This document shows, one piece after another, positions 59,101 to 64,000 of a stretch of DNA of 64,000 nucleotides. Position numbers and translations under genes: made by a program. The notes under the pieces are model-generated. The model worked only from the letters and a program-made list of their open reading frames with translations, searched no databases and had not been told where the DNA came from. Numbering within the stretch: position 1 is the stretch's first letter; every line of letters begins with the position of its first letter. The stretch is taken from positions 4,487,322 to 4,551,321 of the forward strand of contig NC_058055.1 of NCBI RefSeq assembly GCF_020085105.1. Reading direction: 5' to 3'. This stretch comes from Siniperca chuatsi. Its lineage: Eukaryota; Chordata; Actinopteri; Centrarchiformes; Sinipercidae.

Positions 59101-62100
59101 TTTCAGCAAAAAGTGTACACAGAATAATTAGGGGATGACTGTTTGGGATTATGTTTTTTCTAATAATCTCAATTTCTTGCTGACACTGCATGAATCAGAC
59201 TCATTGTTGCCTTGGGAAATATTTGTTATCGAAATATGAGGTCATTTGCTGCCTCATGCGATGTTTAGTTACGCTGACACAATGTAATCCTCTAGTGATG
59301 TGTTTTCTCTGTATTCTCATTTGCAGTTACTGGATGAGTTGCCAATGATTTACAGTACATGCGTCTTTGTCTACTGTCTGTAAGTGGCTTAACCTTTTGG
59401 ATTTATTGCTGTTGAGGCACTTAAGACCGACGGTCACTGAGAACATATTTAGTGTGATTGTAGCTAAAATGAACCAGTGAATCCCTTTCTGATCACTTGA
59501 TCCATTCCACAAAAGTACAGTGTGATATCTTCTTGTGGCTGTAAAGCGTACTGCATGTAATGGAACAATTGATTCTAAACTGGACTCAAGTATATCTTTC
59601 CACTTTTGATCAGCTTGTTCTTTATTGTGTGGAGACTATCTCTCCACCCTACATATTCCATATGTACGGGACTGCAGCTTACATGGACCCTCTTTAAGAC
59701 GCATCACCCGTGGTGGCCATGCTCTGATTGGCAACACATGGTTATATAAGCACCACATGTGCTTGCCCTTGATACTTGTTTGTATCTTGACATTGAGTTG
59801 TTATCGTGTGTGTTGACGTCAGCATTGTCCACTTACAAGTAAGAACTAGAGCTGGTCTATTAAATAAAATGCTCCAGCAGGCTCAAGACGCCTGTCTTTG
59901 TGCTTGAGAGAAGTCAGGGATGCTTTGGCAAGCATGTTAACAGGGTGTGTCGACAGCCCCACACCCCAGCTGGCGTCATTGGCTCCAGGTGACCTCAGGG
60001 TCCGTTTAGACGCCTACTGGCGTAGTAGAGCGATATGTGGCCGGCAGAGTGGGCGGCCCGCCCAAGCCCTCCCCTTAGCCCTGATGATTCTCAGAAACCA
60101 GCCCTCACAGGATGGTGCAAGACGTGAGCCTCATCTTGGTGGCCCCCAATTGGCCGCAGATCATCTGGTTCGCCCCTCCTTTGAGGACACCCCTGGGAAC
60201 TCCCTGTTCGGTGTGACCTGCTGTCCAAGGCCCATGGGACTCTTTTCCATCCTTTTCTGGACGAATTTCTAGCCTTGGGGTTGCCCCAGTCTGTGGTTAG
60301 CAATCTGCAGGGAGCCCCGGCTCTCTGAACTAGGGCAGCATATTCCTATTGTTTCAAATATGGTGCAAGTCAAGATGGCTGGATCCCCTCTCCTGCATGG
60401 CCCATGACATTCTCCAGGAAATACTGGAGGTGGGCAAGTCTCCCTCAACTTTGAGAGAATGGTGGTGGCAGTAAAAGCAGACCATGCTGGGCCTCAGAGA
60501 CTGACATAGGGTTGCCCTCGTAGGGTTACTCCCTACCTCAGAAGGCCAGCTGTCCCTCCATGGGATTTGGAGGTGGTGAGCAATTCGAGTCCCTTGAAAC
60601 AGTTGAGCTGAAATGGCTTTCTCTCAAGTACAGGGCTCTAACTTCAGGGTTTCCATTCCGGGGACAATAAAAAATAAATTTTTGGATGGTTGCGGGACGA
60701 AAGGTAGACCTAGCTTAAAAAAAAAAAAAAAATTCAACTGCGATTAAACCATAACATTACTCTCTGATGAAGTTGTCAATGTAGAATTGCGAGGGAATAC
60801 ACAATTCAAGAGTGCGCAAGCACGCTGTCATACACACTAACATGCGCACACAGCAAGTGACATCTGCAAGCAGTTTACATGTCGCGGCTGTCAGGCAGTT
60901 ACAATGGCGTCCTGAAGTGGTTAGCGAAGCCCTAACCCTATATATTGTAGCGTCCCTCAGTAAGAAGGCTACGAGGCGTTAGCTGGCTTCGCTAACAATT
61001 TATTAACAAACAGTACACAGGCTACTATGGCTGTTCAGCTTTGTGACGATGCATTTTCCAGCTGATCCAAGTATTATTATTTTTTAAATAGTTTATTTAG
61101 TTTAAGAAGTAAAATAATTTTCTCAACCCATAAAGGAATCCTTCAGTTTATCAAAGTTACCAGCGGAAACACTGTCATTTCCACGGCGTTTTATTTATGC
61201 CATGCATCACTTTTAATAATCGAAATGCATTCCACCCTAAGGTCTTGTTTGAGTCCCGCTCCAGCCCAATCTATTGAGCTTATGTAGGGTTAGGCCTATC
61301 GCAATAATTACATTAACGACTTATTGTACGATATATGGACATGACTGCGATCATTTTTGCTGACCTTGATATTGCCCGTTGTGTTTACAAGCGTGTTTGT
61401 TTACACAAGTGTCACCAACATTTTAGCCAACATGATGCCAGAATAAACAGCAGGGTTATCCCTACCAATATGAGACTTGGGGCTCAGCGTTTTTTTGACT
61501 AAGCCGAATGAACAGAAAAGGCTATGCTGAGAGACGTCATTTCTGGTTGCGCTGCTTCTGTCCTTCTCGTCTGCTCTCACCGTGGGCGGGACTCAGACAG
61601 CTCCACCACACACACACAGTGTTACCATCTCGGTGACCTATTCAGACCATCATAGAAAAGGCGAGAAATATATTCATTTATTATATTGTAATTCCTTCCC
61701 ATGCATGCTGTTCAGAGTAATCGCAGTCCTTGGCTCTTCTGCCAGCAGCGCCGGGTCTCGTCTTTCACTGACAGTCTGTAGGTGCGGTGTGTGGGGCAGC
61801 AGGTTTGAGCTTCTCTCTCACTCTTTCTCTCCAGATCTCTGGGTTTCAGTGGTCCTATAGCTAGTAAATATTTAAATAGTTAGTTTGATCTTCTCCCTCC
61901 CTTTTTGTAGATTTTTTAAAAACTTTTTTTACTTCAAATATACAATGTCCCTGTAATGAGTTTGTGATTTGGCTAAAGATTTCTCTTTCTCTCCCTTGCA
62001 GCAACTGACTCAACCCCTATGCTTTATGCAAATGAATGCGATGGAATGTCATGCAAATGCCCTTAAAATTACAATAAAAATCGCAGTCATTGCTGGGGCA

Positions 62101-63282
62101 ATATATCATCCAACATAAGCATGGGTATATGAATATTTCATGTCACGATTATCCTGGCTAAAATAATTGCAATTCACGATATCATCCCGATAATCATCAA
62201 AATATACTTAACTTCTAAAATGGCACTAAAACACACTGAAATCACTTTACCTTATATTTAGTTAAGAAACAAATACTTTTATTGCATCACAGATAGGACA
62301 CACATAGTGAGCATCCTTTTTTAATGAAAAACAATCTTTAAATAAGGTAATCATAAATCATAAGGTCCCTCTGCATAAATAAAGAATAAATAAATAATTA
62401 AAACATTTTGTGAGTCTGTTTCTTTCTCACATGATAATTCCTGTATTTTATCAGGCACTTCATGATGTCAAATGGTACGGACAACAATTTTATCAGTTGC
62501 ATCAGAATGTATAATTTATCCCTGACTTAAATACAGGAGTATCCTTTTTAACAATAATAAAATCCAACTGGCCCTGGCATTGGACTTTTCAAGTCACTCA
62601 TGAAGATATTCACGATTATCCAGATAATAGAAATTTACCACGATCAAATTATCTTGAGTGTTTTTTATCCCGATCTGCAATGAAATCGTATATTGGCCCA
62701 TCCCTAGTCCAACAAAAGTAGTTATCGTGACAGGCCTTTGTAGGGTGGAGAGACACGATAGAGGGAAGGTTACATGTGCAACCCAGGTTCTCTGAGTGGA
62801 GAGACACTCTCCAGCTGCTTCAAAACATGCTCCAATCAAGGTTAACCAGAGAGGCCATGCATGTGTGGTGCTTATATAACCACATGTTGCCACCACAGGT
62901 GATGTGTCTTAAAGAGAAACCCAGTAAGGGTCACTCCCCGTACATATGGAATATGTAGGGTGGACATATTCCTTCTAACCTTCTGTTATTCTTTATTCTT
63001 TATGGTTATTCAAGCTGAACATGTAAGATAAACACATTTCTTTCTTCTTTTAGATATGAGTGCTTCAAACAAGAGAAAAGCATCAGCTTATTTCCTATTG
63101 CATTATTATTAATCTTCAGCATCTCAGTCACTGTGGTGAGTATTCATTTTGACTATAACGGTGATCATTTACTTTGAACCATATAGTAAATGACGCATAA
63201 TACCCATCATATCCTCCTTTAGTAATTTCTGTATTTATTTTTGTAGGTATATTTACAGTGGAAGGAGCCAGTCTTTCACCAG
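56183..63282 (+). CDS. acer3: Alkaline ceramidase 3, first six exons (partial at window end)
   Basis: A multi-pass ER/Golgi hydrolase that splits unsaturated long-chain ceramides into sphingosine and fatty acid. The exons are 56183-56285, 58717-58827, 59016-59068, 59327-59379, 63054-63135 and 63247-63282, all in phase, giving the first 146 residues. The next donor (GTAAGG) at 63283 leads to exons outside the window. The start [12 protein letters not shown] and [20 protein letters not shown] match vertebrate ACER3. The calcium-site residues D19, W20, E22, N24 and E33 are present. The active-site residues S77 and H81 (in GSWCFHMTL) and D92 ([10 protein letters not shown]) fall at the same numbers as in human. 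The remaining zinc ligands are expected in the missing C-terminal half. Intron 4 is swollen by transposons. Confidence 0.95.
57950..58280. mobile_element. Diverged MITE, relative of 17034-17338
   Basis: Lies in acer3 intron 1. It shares CTATAAAACAT, ATCCTAGAGCCCAAG, GCAAACAGCTAATTT and ATTAGTCGATTATCAAAATA with the copy between samsn1 and gdpd5. Confidence 0.6.
60645..61174. mobile_element. Possible hAT-like element interrupting the DIRS recombinase
   Basis: The DIRS-like reading stops abruptly at CAGGGTTTCC (60645). An inverted CAGTGTTTCC-type end (GGAAACACTG) closes at 61174. The flanking 8-mers do not match, so boundaries are uncertain. The interior has a poly(A) run and no open frame. 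Confidence 0.4.
61291..62738. mobile_element. Non-autonomous hAT-type element with 8-bp target duplication
   Basis: Ends TAGGCCTATCGCAATAATTA and, inverted, AAGGCCTGTCACGATAACTA agree at about 16 of 21 positions. The element is flanked by TGTAGGGT on both sides (61283-61290 and 62739-62746). The duplicated string is itself part of the DIRS terminal repeat, so the insertion came after the DIRS element. About 1.45 kb with no transposase frame recognised. Confidence 0.7.
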
Positions 63283-64000
63283 GTAAGGGAGTGCTCTGTG
63301 TTATGCTCACCTGGCTCAAATTGCTCATTGTTTGCTATCAGGGCTCAGTGTGCCTTAAGTCATTTTTACCTTGTGTAAACATTGGGCTTGCCAACACAGC
63401 ATGCAGTTACCAGAGTGAGAGAGAAACACTCATTTTGGTGCATGCTGGTTGTTAAACATAAAGTATCATTTCATATCAAAGCAGATATGCAAAATCCTTA
63501 ACTATAGGATCAAACCACAGTTAACATTTGTTGCCAGGAAGAAGAATAAACTCATAACCCCAAACCACAGCCACTTCTGTAATACCCAGTGTTTGTCTGT
63601 ATCTTCTTAGAATCTCACATTGTGTGTGTTGCTTTACAGCAGTAAGGACAATCTGACAGCTGCCTTTGTTTACTCTTTGGAGGTGACTTTGTTTACTAAT
63701 CACACTGCTCTATGGTGGTTCGTTAGGAGACTGATAATGTAATCCCTGTTGGTGCACAGTGAAAAAAGTACATAGTTTGGTTCAAATGGCGACTTTCTGT
63801 ATGAGTAGTTTTCTACTTTTAATTAGAGATGGTACTGAATGCATCTAGCCCTTTGTGTTGGTTTGCCTAATTTGTGTGATACTTACTGTAATCAAACAAA
63901 ACTTTTTGGCTTCCTTTTTAAGGAAGTCTGTGTGACCCATCATTTCAGCTTATAACCATGTCTTAGTGTGGGCATGAGCTGTGTGCAATTCAACCAAAGA
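63283..64000 (+). other. acer3: acer3 intron 6, runs off the window
   Basis: Follows the GTAAGG donor of exon 6. No further ACER3 exon was recognised before the window end. Confidence 0.6.

Larger units (their letters stand above)
59641..62964 (+). mobile_element. DIRS-like tyrosine-recombinase retrotransposon, decayed and invaded
   Basis: The ends (59641-59767 and 62838-62964) are inverted repeats (TCTCCACCCTACATATTCC, ATGTACGGG, GGTTATATAAGCACCACA), each with a TATATAA box. Between them, mixed frames give [15 protein letters not shown] (from 60139), [34 protein letters not shown] and [15 protein letters not shown]. This is the order seen in DIRS elements, from the end of the RT/RNase H part to the start of the tyrosine recombinase. 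Stops, frameshifts and loss of gag and most of RT show it is inactive. A further inverted piece of the terminus at 62739-62757 may be the internal complementary region. It lies in acer3 intron 4. Confidence 0.7.

Noticed and set aside
61582-61860. 92-aa open frame inside the hAT-type element
   Set aside because: No transposase signature (no hATC or DDE pattern); treated as incidental.

Overview
This is vertebrate nuclear DNA, almost certainly from a spiny-rayed teleost fish. It has AT-rich intergenic and intronic sequence, split genes with GT-AG introns, and many fish-type MITEs and retroelement fragments. No bacterial, organellar or CRISPR features were seen.

Four protein genes can be assembled exon by exon. 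(1) samsn1 (+, about 6.3-16.9 kb) is a SAM/SH3 adaptor of the SLY family with a long N-terminal extension that includes a glutamine run. (2) A gdpd5/GDE2-type gene (-, coding 19.05-37.66 kb, possible 5' UTR exon near 42.6 kb) has 15 coding exons and encodes 583 aa. (3) serpinh1/HSP47 (+, 50.65-53.7 kb) is the collagen chaperone, 410 aa and ending RDEL. (4) acer3 (+, from 56.18 kb and leaving the window) is alkaline ceramidase 3, with its first six exons visible. samsn1 and gdpd5 converge, their putative poly(A) signals about 1 kb apart. gdpd5 and serpinh1 are divergent, as their human counterparts are. The genes are not a functional operon: they encode an immune-type adaptor, a six-pass ecto-phosphodiesterase, an ER chaperone and a sphingolipid hydrolase.

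The most notable observation is in the gdpd5 gene. The reading frame is intact and all splice junctions are in phase. Yet both histidines that are catalytic in GDE2 (residues 233 and 275, with identical numbering) are arginines here, and the short cytoplasmic tail has no cysteine. This predicts a conserved-looking but catalytically dead paralogue (pseudoenzyme).

The remainder is intergenic and intronic sequence rich in mobile DNA. It holds hAT-type and piggyBac-like MITEs with visible terminal repeats, several copies of the teleost GTTAGCATGCTAAC repeat, an L2-type LINE 3' end, a Penelope GIY-YIG remnant and a cysteine-rich transposon ORF remnant. A nest of elements (a DIRS-like retrotransposon invaded by hAT elements) fills acer3 intron 4. 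A perfect 47-bp inverted repeat with an 8-nt loop lies in the last gdpd5 intron.
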